NCBI RefSeq assembly: GCF_018100785.1
Contig: NZ_JAGJEC010000002.1
Location: 1 to 64,000, forward strand
Length of the DNA stretch: 64,000 nt
Source of the DNA: Maribacter sp. MMG018
GTDB lineage: Bacteria; Bacteroidota; Bacteroidia; Flavobacteriales; Flavobacteriaceae
Direction: 5' to 3'
In this document: positions 1 through 8,898 of the stretch, in pieces
Layout of the letters: every line of letters starts with the position of its first letter
Numbering within the stretch: the first letter of the stretch is position 1
Position numbers and translations under genes: made by a program
The notes under the pieces: generated by a model
Told to the model about the DNA's origin: nothing
The model's input: only the letters and a program-made list of their open reading frames with translations
Databases searched by the model: none

Positions 1-333
1 GCAGGCGACGGATTGAACCTGGATGTGAGCAATGAGTTTACGGCAGTAGCCAGCCCGGATGCTAACAATGCCTTGGAAGTTCGTGGCAATGGTATTTATG
101 CTACAGATGACCAGGATGCCGATGAGGTTGCTTTTGATGATAGTAGTGCATCGCTTGGCGCGACGGATGTACAGGGAGCAATCGAAGCATTGGTAAGTGC
201 ACCCGATAACGATACCCAGTATACGGCAGGCGACGGATTGAACCTGGATGTGAGCAATGAGTTCACGGCGGTAGCCAGTCCGGATGCTAACAATGCCTTG
301 GAAGTTCGTGGCAATGGTATTTACGCTACAGAT
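1..333 (+). repeat. Two 108-bp direct repeats (1-108 and 226-333) inside the surface-protein gene
   Basis: The two 108-base copies differ at only four positions (ttt/ttc, gca/gcg, agc/agt, tat/tac). All four are third-codon changes that keep the protein the same. The copies are exactly 225 bases apart, so the full unit is 75 codons, of which the first 36 are nearly invariant and the rest are diverged. More copies probably lie to the left of the window. Confidence 0.92.
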
Positions 334-1266
334 ACAGATGACCAAGATGCCTCTGAGGTAAATCTATCAAGCCCTATCGACGTTGACGGTGATAGTTTGA
401 ACGAAACGAACGTACAGGAGGCCCTTGAGGACCTTGCCGCGAACAGCAGCGACGATCAAAATATTGAAAATCTTGCGATAAACACGAGTTCAAATATACT
501 TACTGTCGGTATTGAGAACGGTAGTTCCCAAACCGTTAATTTATCACATTTGGACAATCCGGGTACCGACAACCAAAATATTGCAAACCTAGCCTTTTCT
601 GGTACCACTTTAACCGTGGGTATAGAGAACGGTAGTTCCCAAACCGTGAGTTTACTTCCATTGGCCGACAATCAAAGTATACAAGGTTCAGGGCTGTCCG
701 GAACCACCTTAACGATCGGTATAGAGGATGGTAGTTCAGAAACAGTAGATCTGTCTAGTTTGGCAAACACCGACAACCAACAAATAAGTCTCTCTGGAAA
801 TACCATTACCTTATCCAATGGAACTGGTACAGATACAAGTGTAACCCTTCCTACGGCAGATGGTACCGAAACTATAGTTACCGCTGGTAACGATATTAGT
901 GTTACAGGCGATGGTAGTGCTTCGACCCCATATGTGATAAACAATGTAAGACCCGATATATTTTACCCACCTTCCATAGAAGTGGACGTGGCCACCGTAG
1001 GAACAGGTAGATCCATTGATCTGCATGCGGAATATGTATCTCAATATGGTTCGCCCATGGTAAGGAGTGATGTTGGTGGGGCCAATGAAGCGCCCGCTGC
1101 TATTCCTACCTATGCAGCAAATGAATTGTACTACTATGTTACTTATTACGACGCAACAGTATTTGCCAACGTCCAAGTTAATGCCAATGGTATAATGACC
1201 TATGATGTGATTGCTACACCAACAGATTATAACACATTGATAAACGTTGTGTTTGTGGCCAAGTAA
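1..1266 (+). CDS. Repeat-rich surface/adhesin-like protein, 5' end outside window
   Basis: The frame is open from base 1, so the left edge cuts the gene; a TTG at 13 is only an internal codon. The visible part has two copies of a 36-residue block beginning AGDGLNLDVSNEF, spaced by 75 codons. After them come four shorter degenerate repeats ending in VGIENGSSQTV-like or VGIEDGSSETV-like strings. The C-terminus is a non-repeated domain of about 110 residues ending in VVFVAK. I see no typical type IX sorting domain. Asp, Asn, Ser and Thr dominate and Cys is absent, as in extracellular beta-rich adhesins. The next two genes are a type IX cargo and a PorP/SprF protein, so a cell-surface role is likely but inferred. 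No enzyme motif is visible. Confidence 0.7.
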   Translation, partial: AGDGLNLDVSNEFTAVASPDANNALEVRGNGIYATDDQDADEVAFDDSSASLGATDVQGAIEALVSAPDNDTQYTAGDGLNLDVSNEFTAVASPDANNALEVRGNGIYATDTDDQDASEVNLSSPIDVDGDSLNETNVQEALEDLAANSSDDQNIENLAINTSSNILTVGIENGSSQTVNLSHLDNPGTDNQNIANLAFSGTTLTVGIENGSSQTVSLLPLADNQSIQGSGLSGTTLTIGIEDGSSETVDLSSLANTDNQQISLSGNTITLSNGTGTDTSVTLPTADGTETIVTAGNDISVTGDGSASTPYVINNVRPDIFYPPSIEVDVATVGTGRSIDLHAEYVSQYGSPMVRSDVGGANEAPAAIPTYAANELYYYVTYYDATVFANVQVNANGIMTYDVIATPTDYNTLINVVFVAK

Positions 1267-1294
1267 TTTAGAAGAAACAGATACCTAGACCGAT

Positions 1295-3328
1295 TTGAAA
1301 AGAATTCACACATATAAAACCATTTTTCTTGGTGTTGTTTTTACAATATTAGGGATAACGGTATCCAATGCCCAGTATTTGTTGCAGGCTCCTGCGGATA
1401 CAGCTGAAGAGACGAGAACGAATTTTCGTTGGTACGAAGCGCAGGATACTAGCACAATTTTAAGTACGGAGCGCTTTTTGGAAGTCACCGAACAAGGAGT
1501 TTATTTTGCTGTTTACGATGGTACTTTATGTGGTAAAAATGCTACAAGCTACTTTATTGTTACTAACTGTAATTCTCCCTATAACGAGGTTACTCTTGAT
1601 ATTAGTGATAATACCGATAGCCTTTCTCCAGCAGCATCTGTGAGTTGGACTCCTTCTTTACCGGGGGATCAGAGTGCGCCCACGGTCATTGCTACAAAAA
1701 CTATAGAACGGTATGTAGCTACTATCAATAAGGCTGGAAATGCAAAAGACTTACCCAGTTTTACCGTGGTTTGTATTGACGAGTCGGCCATTCTTGTCGA
1801 TGATATGGTAACGGTAGATGAAGATAGTTCTGTAATCGTTGATATTTTTTCTAATGATAGTGAGTTGCCTACAGAAGGTGTACTTACGATCACCGATCCG
1901 GCCAATGGTACGGTTAATGTAGATGACAACGGAACACCTAACGATCCTACCGATGATATCGTAACCTATACGCCCGATCCGGATTATAACGGTTCGGACT
2001 CTTTTGATTATACGATTTGCAATATTTATGGAGACTGTAGTACGGCAACTGTTACCGTAGATGTGACTCCTATTCTTGATACTATCGATGATAGTGTAGT
2101 TACTAACGAAGATACTCCTATCGTATTGGATGTTTTAGGAAATGATAATGATATTCCATCCGTAGGTACATTAACGGTTACCGATCCAACGAATGGTACT
2201 ATTGTAATCGATAATGGAGGAACACCTAACGACCCTTCCGATGATACGATTACGTATACACCAAGTGAAAATTTCGATGGTAATGATTCGTTTACCTATA
2301 CCCTGTGTGATGACCTAGGTAACTGTGATACCGCAACGGTAACCATTTTAGTGAGTGACGCTGCCGATCTTGATGCGGATAATGACGGAATCTTGGATAG
2401 CTTTGAAGACCTGAATTTGGATGGCGACAACGATCCTGCGACCGACCCGACCGACTCTGACGGCGATGGCTTCCCCGACTATCTTGATATAGATAGTGAT
2501 AACGATGGTATACCCGATAATGTGGAGGCCCAGACTACAGAAGATTATATTGCTCCAAGTGGTGTTGATGCCGATGGCAATGGCTTGGACGATGCTTATG
2601 AGGATAATGGGGTCTTAGGATTGTTTCCGGTAGATACCGATGGTGACAGTCTTCCCGATTATTTAGATGAGGATAGTGATAATGACAATGTGCCGGATAG
2701 GGTAGAAGCACATGATTATGATCATGATGGCGTTGCCGATGTTGTTTTAATCGGCTCTGATAAAGACGATGATGGTTTGGATGATGGTTTTGAAGGTGCT
2801 ATAACTGTTGATGTAGATGTAAATGATGAACTGGACGATCCATACCAACAATTACCTAATACCGATAATGATGAAGAATCTGATTATAGGGATACCGATG
2901 ATGACGATGATGGTATAGAAACCATAGATGAAGACCTAAACCTTGACGGCGATTACGCTAACGATGACTCGGATAATGACGGAATTCCTAACTATTTAGA
3001 TTCAGATCTTGAGCGACAAGAAGAAGCGGTAGAAGTTTTTAACGTAATAACACCTAATGGTGACGGTGTTCATGATGTGTTAAGAATAGACGGACTTGAG
3101 AATTATCCGAACAATACCATCCGCATTTATAACAGATGGGGCGTAATGGTATTTATGACCAAGGCGTACGGTACCCAAGGCAACCTGTTCGATGGCACAT
3201 CTCAGGCAAGGGCAACTATAGAAAAGGAAAATAAGCTTCCAGTAGGTACATACTTTTACATATTGGATTACGAAGAACCCAATGGTAAAATGAAACAGCT
3301 TTCAGGTTACCTATATATTAATAGATAG
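1295..3328 (+). CDS. Secreted protein with cadherin-like domains, calcium-binding repeats and gliding-motility-type C-terminal domain
   Basis: The TTG at 1295 fits best because it gives a complete signal peptide (KRIHTYK, then a hydrophobic stretch, then SNAQ). Residues 30-92 look like an Ig-type domain. Residues about 165-255 and 260-350 are two tandem cadherin-like domains, each with an N-E/D-D-T/S start, a ND motif and a PNDPxDD insertion. Residues about 355-570 are thrombospondin type 3-like repeats rich in DxDxDG, expected to bind calcium. Residues 585-677 match the gliding motility-associated C-terminal domain: [11 protein letters not shown], the IYNRWG motif and a final GYLYINR. Such domains direct export by the type IX secretion system. 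PorP/SprF follows after 4 bases, the usual pairing for this kind of sorting domain. It is probably a surface adhesin; the ligand is unknown. Confidence 0.88.
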   Translation: MKRIHTYKTIFLGVVFTILGITVSNAQYLLQAPADTAEETRTNFRWYEAQDTSTILSTERFLEVTEQGVYFAVYDGTLCGKNATSYFIVTNCNSPYNEVTLDISDNTDSLSPAASVSWTPSLPGDQSAPTVIATKTIERYVATINKAGNAKDLPSFTVVCIDESAILVDDMVTVDEDSSVIVDIFSNDSELPTEGVLTITDPANGTVNVDDNGTPNDPTDDIVTYTPDPDYNGSDSFDYTICNIYGDCSTATVTVDVTPILDTIDDSVVTNEDTPIVLDVLGNDNDIPSVGTLTVTDPTNGTIVIDNGGTPNDPSDDTITYTPSENFDGNDSFTYTLCDDLGNCDTATVTILVSDAADLDADNDGILDSFEDLNLDGDNDPATDPTDSDGDGFPDYLDIDSDNDGIPDNVEAQTTEDYIAPSGVDADGNGLDDAYEDNGVLGLFPVDTDGDSLPDYLDEDSDNDNVPDRVEAHDYDHDGVADVVLIGSDKDDDGLDDGFEGAITVDVDVNDELDDPYQQLPNTDNDEESDYRDTDDDDDGIETIDEDLNLDGDYANDDSDNDGIPNYLDSDLERQEEAVEVFNVITPNGDGVHDVLRIDGLENYPNNTIRIYNRWGVMVFMTKAYGTQGNLFDGTSQARATIEKENKLPVGTYFYILDYEEPNGKMKQLSGYLYINR

Positions 3329-3332
3329 AAGG

Positions 3333-4286
3333 ATGTCAAATAATAGATCTACAAGAACAAAATATTGTACCCCTTTAAATAGATTTTTCCTTTTAATAGT
3401 ATTGATTGGGGCAATGTCCTATGGTCAGCAAGATGCCCAATATACCCAATACATGTACAATACGGTAAGTGTAAACCCGGGGTATGCAGGTTCTAGGGGG
3501 CATATTAGTGTAGCGGCCCTACACCGTTCGCAATGGGTCGGTTTAGATGGCGCTCCGGTTACGCAGACCCTTAATGTTCATTCTCCCATTGGTTATAGGG
3601 GAGTTGGTCTAGGTCTTTCTATTGTAAACGATAAGATCGGCCCTACCTCGGAAACCAGTTTTGATGTCGATTTTTCTTATACTATTTGGACCTCTACCGA
3701 AGGCCGTTTAAGTTTTGGGTTGAAGGCTAGTGCCAACTTATTGGATATTCGGTTTTCGGAACTGAACCAGTATGCAAGCGACCAGACGTTGCAACAAGAT
3801 ATCGATAATAGGCTTACACCGAATATCGGTGCTGGAGTATATTACCACACCAATAATTTTTATGCGGGACTGTCCGTACCAAGATTGTTGGAAACAACGC
3901 ATTTCGATGAATCTTCGCTCTCTACGGCAAAGGAGCAAATGAACTTCTATTTTATCACGGGCTACGTGTGGGATCTAAATCCTTTTTTAAAGTTTAAGCC
4001 GACATTGCTTACCAAATTGGTGCAAGGAGCCCCTTTACAGGTAGATCTTTCGGCTAATTTTATGTTCAACGAGAAATTTATTCTAGGTGCGGCCTATAGA
4101 TGGGATGCCGCAGTGAGCGGTATGGCAGGGTTTAATATATCCGAGAATCTATTGATCGGAATAGCCTATGACCGTGAAACCACCGAATTGGGCGGTACTT
4201 CTTTTAACGATGGTTCTTTCGAGGTCATACTTAGATACGATTTTATCAGCACAAAGAACAATTTAAAATCACCTCGCTTTTTTTAA
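3333..4286 (+). CDS. PorP/SprF family type IX secretion-associated outer membrane protein
   Basis: The protein has 317 residues, the normal length for the family. It starts with a long signal peptide (hydrophobic core FFLLIVLIGAMS, cleavage near YGQQ) and the family hallmark QDAQYTQYMYNT followed by NPGYAGSRG. The rest is alternating amphipathic strands ending in an aromatic residue (Phe), as in an outer membrane beta-barrel. Homologues such as SprF are needed to secrete or attach one partner cargo carrying a gliding-type C-terminal domain. The gene starts 4 bases after the stop of such a cargo, so the two are almost certainly co-transcribed and functionally paired. That this copy serves that cargo is inferred from position. 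Confidence 0.92.
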   Translation: MSNNRSTRTKYCTPLNRFFLLIVLIGAMSYGQQDAQYTQYMYNTVSVNPGYAGSRGHISVAALHRSQWVGLDGAPVTQTLNVHSPIGYRGVGLGLSIVNDKIGPTSETSFDVDFSYTIWTSTEGRLSFGLKASANLLDIRFSELNQYASDQTLQQDIDNRLTPNIGAGVYYHTNNFYAGLSVPRLLETTHFDESSLSTAKEQMNFYFITGYVWDLNPFLKFKPTLLTKLVQGAPLQVDLSANFMFNEKFILGAAYRWDAAVSGMAGFNISENLLIGIAYDRETTELGGTSFNDGSFEVILRYDFISTKNNLKSPRFF

Positions 4287-4372
4287 ATACATTCCGTACA
4301 TTTCTTCTTATTCTGTTATTTATTTTATTGATGGGTTTAATATAAGTTGTACAAAGACCCTATTTTTACAAT

Positions 4373-4906
4373 ATGAAGGAAGAAGAAGTAATACTTGTTA
4401 ACGAAAAAGATGAGCAAATAGGCACTATGCCAAAGATGGAAGCCCATGAAAAGGCTGTACTTCATAGGGCATTTTCGGTATTTGTTCTAAATGATAAGAA
4501 CGAGATAATGCTGCAACAACGTGCAGCACATAAATATCACTCCCCATTGTTATGGACCAATACGTGTTGCAGTCATCAAAGGGTAGGCGAGACCAATATC
4601 GTGGCGGGTAAAAGACGTTTGCAGGAAGAAATGGGATTTAAGACCGATTTAAAAGAACTTTTTTCTTTTATTTATAAGGCTCCTTTCGATAATGGTTTAA
4701 CAGAACATGAACTAGATCATGTAATGCTTGGTTATTATAACAATGAGCCTGTTATTAATACGGACGAAGTAGAAGATTGGAAATGGATGACACCTGTCGA
4801 TGTTAAAAATGACATAGAGAAAAATCCTGACGAGTACACCGCGTGGTTCAAAATAATTTTCGAAAAATTTTATCAGCACTTAGTCGATAACCTTGTTGTA
4901 AGATGA
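4373..4906 (+). CDS. idi: Isopentenyl-diphosphate delta-isomerase, type 1
   Basis: It interconverts isopentenyl and dimethylallyl diphosphate in isoprenoid synthesis. The 177-residue protein has the type 1 Nudix-like fold. Visible motifs are HRAFSVFVLN (31-40), the catalytic-cysteine stretch WTNTCCSH (Cys66 corresponds to the E. coli active-site Cys, His68 to a metal ligand), the Nudix-like helix RRLQEEMGF (81-89), and TEHELDH (110-116), which carries the catalytic and metal-binding Glu residues. Its stop overlaps the start of the next gene by four bases (ATGA), so the two are translationally coupled. Confidence 0.95.
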   Translation: MKEEEVILVNEKDEQIGTMPKMEAHEKAVLHRAFSVFVLNDKNEIMLQQRAAHKYHSPLLWTNTCCSHQRVGETNIVAGKRRLQEEMGFKTDLKELFSFIYKAPFDNGLTEHELDHVMLGYYNNEPVINTDEVEDWKWMTPVDVKNDIEKNPDEYTAWFKIIFEKFYQHLVDNLVVR

Positions 4907-5310
4907 AAGTAAAAGTAAGTAGAAAGGCTCATTTTAATGCCGCACATAGATTGTTCCGGGAAGATTGGGACAATGATACAAATAATGCAGTATTCGGCAA
5001 ATGCAGTAATCCGAATTATCATGGCCATAATTACGAAATGGTAGTCAGTGTTTATGGGGAAATAGACCAGAAGACCGGTTTTGTGATGGATATGAAAAAG
5101 TTGAAAGAATTGATCAGGGCAGAGATAGAAGAGGCCTTTGATCATAAAAATTTAAATGTAGAGGTGCCAGAGTTTAAGAACCTAAACCCCACGGCAGAAA
5201 ATATAGCGGTAGTTATTTGGAAAAAGTTAAGGCCCCATATTGCACAGGATAAAGATATAGAAGTGGTCCTTTATGAAACCCCAAGAAATTTCGTGACCTT
5301 TTCGGGGTAA
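4903..5310 (+). CDS. queD: 6-carboxytetrahydropterin synthase / 6-pyruvoyl tetrahydropterin synthase family
   Basis: This is a 135-residue T-fold enzyme. Zinc ligands are His15 (NAAHRL), His40 and His42 (NYHGHNY), and the catalytic Cys34 lies in GKCSNPN. The C-terminal Glu of VVLYETP is the usual pterin anchor. Family members act in queuosine synthesis (QueD) or in pterin synthesis (PTPS). The GKCSNPNxHGHNY form resembles PTPS and many Bacteroidota QueD proteins equally. No queC, queE or queF is nearby, so the exact product is not settled. It overlaps idi by ATGA. Confidence 0.85.
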   Translation: MKVKVSRKAHFNAAHRLFREDWDNDTNNAVFGKCSNPNYHGHNYEMVVSVYGEIDQKTGFVMDMKKLKELIRAEIEEAFDHKNLNVEVPEFKNLNPTAENIAVVIWKKLRPHIAQDKDIEVVLYETPRNFVTFSG

Positions 5311-5453
5311 GGCTTTATATAGATATTGGGTATACCTCTTTTATTTAAACGAAATCTATAAGCATGCCGACAGTTCAACTTTAGAAATGGGTTGTTCGTA
5401 TTAAGATAGTCAACAGTAACCGGTATTGTAAACAGTGTGGAACATCGTTTTCT

Positions 5454-5461
5454 TAAATTTG
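5454..5461 (+). promoter_or_regulatory. Candidate -7 box (TAAATTTG) of manA
   Basis: TAAATTTG fits the Bacteroidota -7 consensus TAnnTTTG and lies 20 bases before the manA ATG. A clear TTG at the right upstream distance is not evident, so the call rests on the -7 box alone. Confidence 0.4.
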
Positions 5462-5481
5462 CAATTCATTAAAATTTAATT

Positions 5482-6450
5482 ATGACCTTATATCCATTAA
5501 AATTTCACCCTATTCTAAAAGAAAGACTTTGGGGAGGTGTTAAATTGAAAGAAGTTTTAAATAAAAAGATTGAAAGCGACATTACTGGTGAGAGTTGGGA
5601 GCTTTCTGCCGTGAGTGGAGATGTATCGGTAGTTGCGAACGGAGATCTTAAAGATACTTCATTACAAGAATTGATAGAAAAGGAACCTGAGGCGCTTTTA
5701 GGTAAGAGCGTGGTCGCCAGATTTGGAAAAGAATTTCCGATCCTGATTAAATTTATAGATGCAAAACAAGACCTTTCTATACAATTGCATCCTAATGACG
5801 AACTAGCAAAGAAGAGGCACAATTCTTTTGGAAAAACCGAGATGTGGTACATTATGGATGCAGATCCAGGGGCGGAGCTTATCGTCGGGTTCAACAGAGA
5901 TGTTACCAAAGATGAGTATTCTGAAAGTTTAAAGAACGATACGTTGTTGGAGTTGTTGAATTACGAAAAGGTAAAGGAAGGGGATACTTTTTTTATTAAT
6001 ACCGGTAAGATCCATGCTATCGGAGCCGGGGTACTTTTAGCGGAGATACAGCAAACCTCGGATGTTACGTATAGGGTATTCGATTTTAATAGAAAAGACA
6101 AGGATGGAAATCTAAGGGAACTTCATACCGATTTGGCCTTGGACGCGATCGATTATCAGAAAAAGGATGATTTCAAGGTAAATTATACACATACAAAAGA
6201 TACGGTTAACCAAATGGTAGACTGTCCTTATTTTAAAACCAATTTCTTAAACCTTGAAAAAGACATGGAGCAAGATACAAGGTCTAGAGACTCGTTTACA
6301 ATTTACATGTGCGTATCCGGAAAGAGTACTATAGGTACAGAGTTCGGTGAAGTGGATATTGATAAAGGTGAAACCATATTGGTGCCCGCTATATCAAATA
6401 AAATATCCATAAAAACCCAAGGAGCCAAGTTGCTGGAAGTTACTATTTAG
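5482..6450 (+). CDS. manA: Mannose-6-phosphate isomerase, type I (class I phosphomannose isomerase)
   Basis: It interconverts mannose-6-phosphate and fructose-6-phosphate, supplying GDP-mannose precursors or mannose catabolism. The 322-residue length matches the short bacterial form. Zinc-site residues are visible: Gln101 and His103 in IQLHPND, Glu120 in GKTEMWY, and the later His of GKIHAIGAG. The jelly-roll C-terminus ends in a KLLEVTI strand. It stands alone between the queD-like gene and a small unknown gene, each with its own candidate promoter. Confidence 0.93.
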   Translation: MTLYPLKFHPILKERLWGGVKLKEVLNKKIESDITGESWELSAVSGDVSVVANGDLKDTSLQELIEKEPEALLGKSVVARFGKEFPILIKFIDAKQDLSIQLHPNDELAKKRHNSFGKTEMWYIMDADPGAELIVGFNRDVTKDEYSESLKNDTLLELLNYEKVKEGDTFFINTGKIHAIGAGVLLAEIQQTSDVTYRVFDFNRKDKDGNLRELHTDLALDAIDYQKKDDFKVNYTHTKDTVNQMVDCPYFKTNFLNLEKDMEQDTRSRDSFTIYMCVSGKSTIGTEFGEVDIDKGETILVPAISNKISIKTQGAKLLEVTI

Positions 6451-6481
6451 TGGCTTCATCTAAAATGAAAGCCTAAAGTTG

Positions 6482-6489
6482 TACTTTTG
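6482..6489 (+). promoter_or_regulatory. Candidate -7 box (TACTTTTG) for the small helical protein
   Basis: TACTTTTG matches TAnnTTTG and ends 17 bases before the ATG at 6507. No convincing -33 TTG was found. Confidence 0.35.
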
Positions 6490-6506
6490 TTAAAAATTAA
6501 AAGAAA

Positions 6507-6776
6507 ATGGCAAGTATAAAAAATCTAAAAAAAGATATTAATAATGTACTAGGTGACATTATTGAAGGTGTTTATATAGTTGAGGAAACCAATGGAGGTC
6601 AGCACTCAAAAGAAGGTACCGCGATTATTGATGAAGCTATCAATGTTTTTGATGAGTTGATCGCCAAGGTAAACCAGAACGATATCGACAATAAAAAAGC
6701 CCACTATAAAGAAGTAAGGGCAGAGTTGGAAACAAAAGCGAACAAGTTAATAGAACAACTGAACAAACTAGGATAA
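6507..6776 (+). CDS. Small all-helical protein of unknown function
   Basis: I do not recognise a named family. The 89 residues have no signal peptide, no membrane segment and no Cys. The sequence is charged, with heptad-like spacing suggesting two or three helices: 1-28, 38-60 and 63-88, ending in ANKLIEQLNKLG. It looks like a small cytoplasmic protein, possibly oligomeric. The start is supported by a candidate promoter just upstream, and the gene ends at a strong terminator. Confidence 0.75.
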   Translation: MASIKNLKKDINNVLGDIIEGVYIVEETNGGQHSKEGTAIIDEAINVFDELIAKVNQNDIDNKKAHYKEVRAELETKANKLIEQLNKLG

Positions 6777-6800
6777 TTCTAGTTGGTTTTAAATAAAAAA

Positions 6801-6826
6801 AGCATCCTTTTGAGGATGCTTTTTTT
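6801..6826. terminator. Bidirectional intrinsic terminator
   Basis: A perfect 8-bp stem (AGCATCCT / AGGATGCT) with a 4-base loop is preceded by seven A and followed by six T. It sits between convergent genes and can serve both. Confidence 0.9.
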
Positions 6827-6831
6827 ATTAC

Positions 6832-7524
6832 TTATTTTTTTAGTAGTTCCTTAAGTTCCATACCGTACTTAGAAGCAGCTACTTCCGGTGTTAGTACTTT
6901 GTAAATAGAATCTAGGTATTTAACGTTCGCATCAGGAATCTCTTTAACTGCGATATATGGCGCTATGTACGAGTCTTTGTTGTTAAGGGCAAAATTTATG
7001 GAGAAGGCATAGCCCTTTTGGGTGTTTTTGGCACTGGCACGTTCTAGTGAATCTATAATCGCTTGGTCTAACGGTTTTTCCGCTTTCGAAGCTTCCAGCA
7101 TAATTTCGAGATTTCTTTTGTTGATATTGGATAGGGCTTTTCTATAATCCTCCAATTTTTCATGCGAGCTAGATCCTGTAATTTTTGCGTTCGTGTCAAA
7201 AGTATTCCAGTCGGTGTTTATGGTAATGATGCCAGGTTCTGCAAAAAATGTAATACGATCGTTGACATCGTTGTTATCCTTTTTGTTCAGATATAGGTAA
7301 AATATTTCTGGACTTTCTAGATCGGCGGTCAAACTAAAACTTCCATCACCATCAATTTCTAAAGAATCAACGGTAACCAAGCTGCTGTCCACCAAATGTT
7401 GTAGGTACAAGGTACCTTTTTTTAGGCCTTTTACTTTTCCGTTAACAACCAATGAGCCTTCTTTTTTGCTATCGCAAGACATTATAACAAGAAAGGCACT
7501 AAGGATAAAAAGTAATTTTTTCAT
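6832..7524 (-). CDS. DUF4369-domain lipoprotein
   Basis: Start chosen at 7524 (MKKLLFIL) rather than a Met nine codons upstream, because it gives a clean lipoprotein signal with lipobox VIMSC and acylated Cys17. The N-terminal part of about 110 residues has the DUF4369 pattern (VNGKVKGLKKGTLYLQ, then SLEIDGDGSF). This domain usually precedes a thioredoxin domain in Bacteroidota, but here no CxxC follows. The C-terminal 110 residues are helical, with no recognised domain. The protein is probably anchored in the periplasm; its function is unknown. It is last in a minus-strand run. Confidence 0.8.
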   Translation of the reverse strand: MKKLLFILSAFLVIMSCDSKKEGSLVVNGKVKGLKKGTLYLQHLVDSSLVTVDSLEIDGDGSFSLTADLESPEIFYLYLNKKDNNDVNDRITFFAEPGIITINTDWNTFDTNAKITGSSSHEKLEDYRKALSNINKRNLEIMLEASKAEKPLDQAIIDSLERASAKNTQKGYAFSINFALNNKDSYIAPYIAVKEIPDANVKYLDSIYKVLTPEVAASKYGMELKELLKK

Positions 7525-7589
7525 TGAATTTATTTTGGAGGCAAATATCATTAAATTTTTAGAGAAAATATAGCTCGTAAACGGAAATG

Positions 7590-8864
7590 CTATAAACTAG
7601 AGGCGACTTCCATTAAATAGGCACAAAGCAATGCGCCGCCCGTACCTACCACATATCCCAACACCGCCAATAATACCCCAACGGAAGTCAGTGACGGGTG
7701 AAATTCTGCGGCCACTACAGGTGCGGAGGCGGCTCCACCAACATTGGCTTGGCTACCCACCGCTAGGAAGAAATAGGGTGCTTTTATAAGTTTTGCGACC
7801 AGTATAAGTAACCCGGCATGAATGGCTATCCATATAAACCCAACAGCTATTAAACCAGGGTTCTCCAATACTTTGCCAAGATCCATTTTCATGCCAATGG
7901 TAGCAACTAAGATATAGATGAACACGCCACCGATCTTACTTGCCCCTGCGCCTTCATAGTTCTTGGCCTTGGTGAACGACAATAATATGCCGGCACAGGT
8001 GGCGATAACCACCATCCAAAAGAAGCCCGACCCCAAGAAGCTAAGAAAACTTTTAGTATCACTGATGGCTTCAAAATTAGAGGTTAAATAAGAGCTTAAA
8101 CGATCACCGAAAAAATGAGCAAGTCCCACGGCCGAAAAAGCCAAACAAAGCATCATCATATAATCGTTTAGGGTAGGTACCCGGGTTATTTTCTCGGTAA
8201 AGGCGGTTACCTTTACTTTTAATGTTTCAATGGCAGAGGTGTCTGCCTTTAGCCAATTATCTATACTTTTTGTTTTTCCTACCCCTAATAGTACAATGGC
8301 CATCCATACATTGGCCACTACAATGTCTATTAAGACCATGCCTCCATACTTTTCAGGGTTGTACTGAAATATCTCTAGCATGGCCGCTTGGTTGGCCCCG
8401 CCGCCGATCCAGCTACCGGCAATGGTCGCGAGTCCTCTCCATATAGCGTCAAAATCGTTGCCGCCAACGGTCTCAGGTGAAAAAATGGAGACCAAAAGAA
8501 TTGCAATAGGTCCTCCGATAATAATGCCTACACTACCCGTTAAGAACATTATGATGGCTTTTGATCCCAAATTACTGATAGCTTTAAGATCAATACTTAG
8601 GGTCATTAAAACAAGGGCAGCAGGTAAAAGATACCTACTCGCCATAAAATAGAGATTGGAGGTTTCATCTGAAATTAGACCGCTACTTGCCAATAATGCC
8701 GGTAACAGGTAACACATGAGTACTGCGGGCACAATGGAATAGAATTTTTGCCAAAATCCTTTTTTTATGCTCGAGGTATAAAAAATAAAGCCCAAGGCCA
8801 AAGCCAATAAACCAAATACAACGGTATCGTTCGTAATTAAGGGCTGTGTTATAGAACTATCCAT
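7590..8864 (-). CDS. DUF819 family integral membrane protein
   Basis: The 424 residues form ten or more hydrophobic segments starting at about residue 15 and running to the C-terminus. Recognisable family stretches are ASRYLLPAALVLMTLSIDL, AGSWIGGGANQAAM (about 150-163) and the late GSQANVGGAASAPVVAAEFHPSL. Such Gly/Asn/Ala-rich re-entrant motifs resemble those of carboxylate or cation transporters, but the family (YjcL-like) has no established substrate. Neighbours are a HAD phosphatase upstream and a lipoprotein downstream on the same strand. Confidence 0.88.
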   Translation of the reverse strand: MDSSITQPLITNDTVVFGLLALALGFIFYTSSIKKGFWQKFYSIVPAVLMCYLLPALLASSGLISDETSNLYFMASRYLLPAALVLMTLSIDLKAISNLGSKAIIMFLTGSVGIIIGGPIAILLVSIFSPETVGGNDFDAIWRGLATIAGSWIGGGANQAAMLEIFQYNPEKYGGMVLIDIVVANVWMAIVLLGVGKTKSIDNWLKADTSAIETLKVKVTAFTEKITRVPTLNDYMMMLCLAFSAVGLAHFFGDRLSSYLTSNFEAISDTKSFLSFLGSGFFWMVVIATCAGILLSFTKAKNYEGAGASKIGGVFIYILVATIGMKMDLGKVLENPGLIAVGFIWIAIHAGLLILVAKLIKAPYFFLAVGSQANVGGAASAPVVAAEFHPSLTSVGVLLAVLGYVVGTGGALLCAYLMEVASSL

Positions 8865-8898
8865 GAAGAAACTTAAAAATGTTATTTCTCAAATATAA

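Noticed and set aside
811..1176. 121-codon minus-strand frame inside the first gene
   Set aside because: It is a shadow of the repeat-rich plus-strand gene; rich in Cys, His and Tyr, with no start context.
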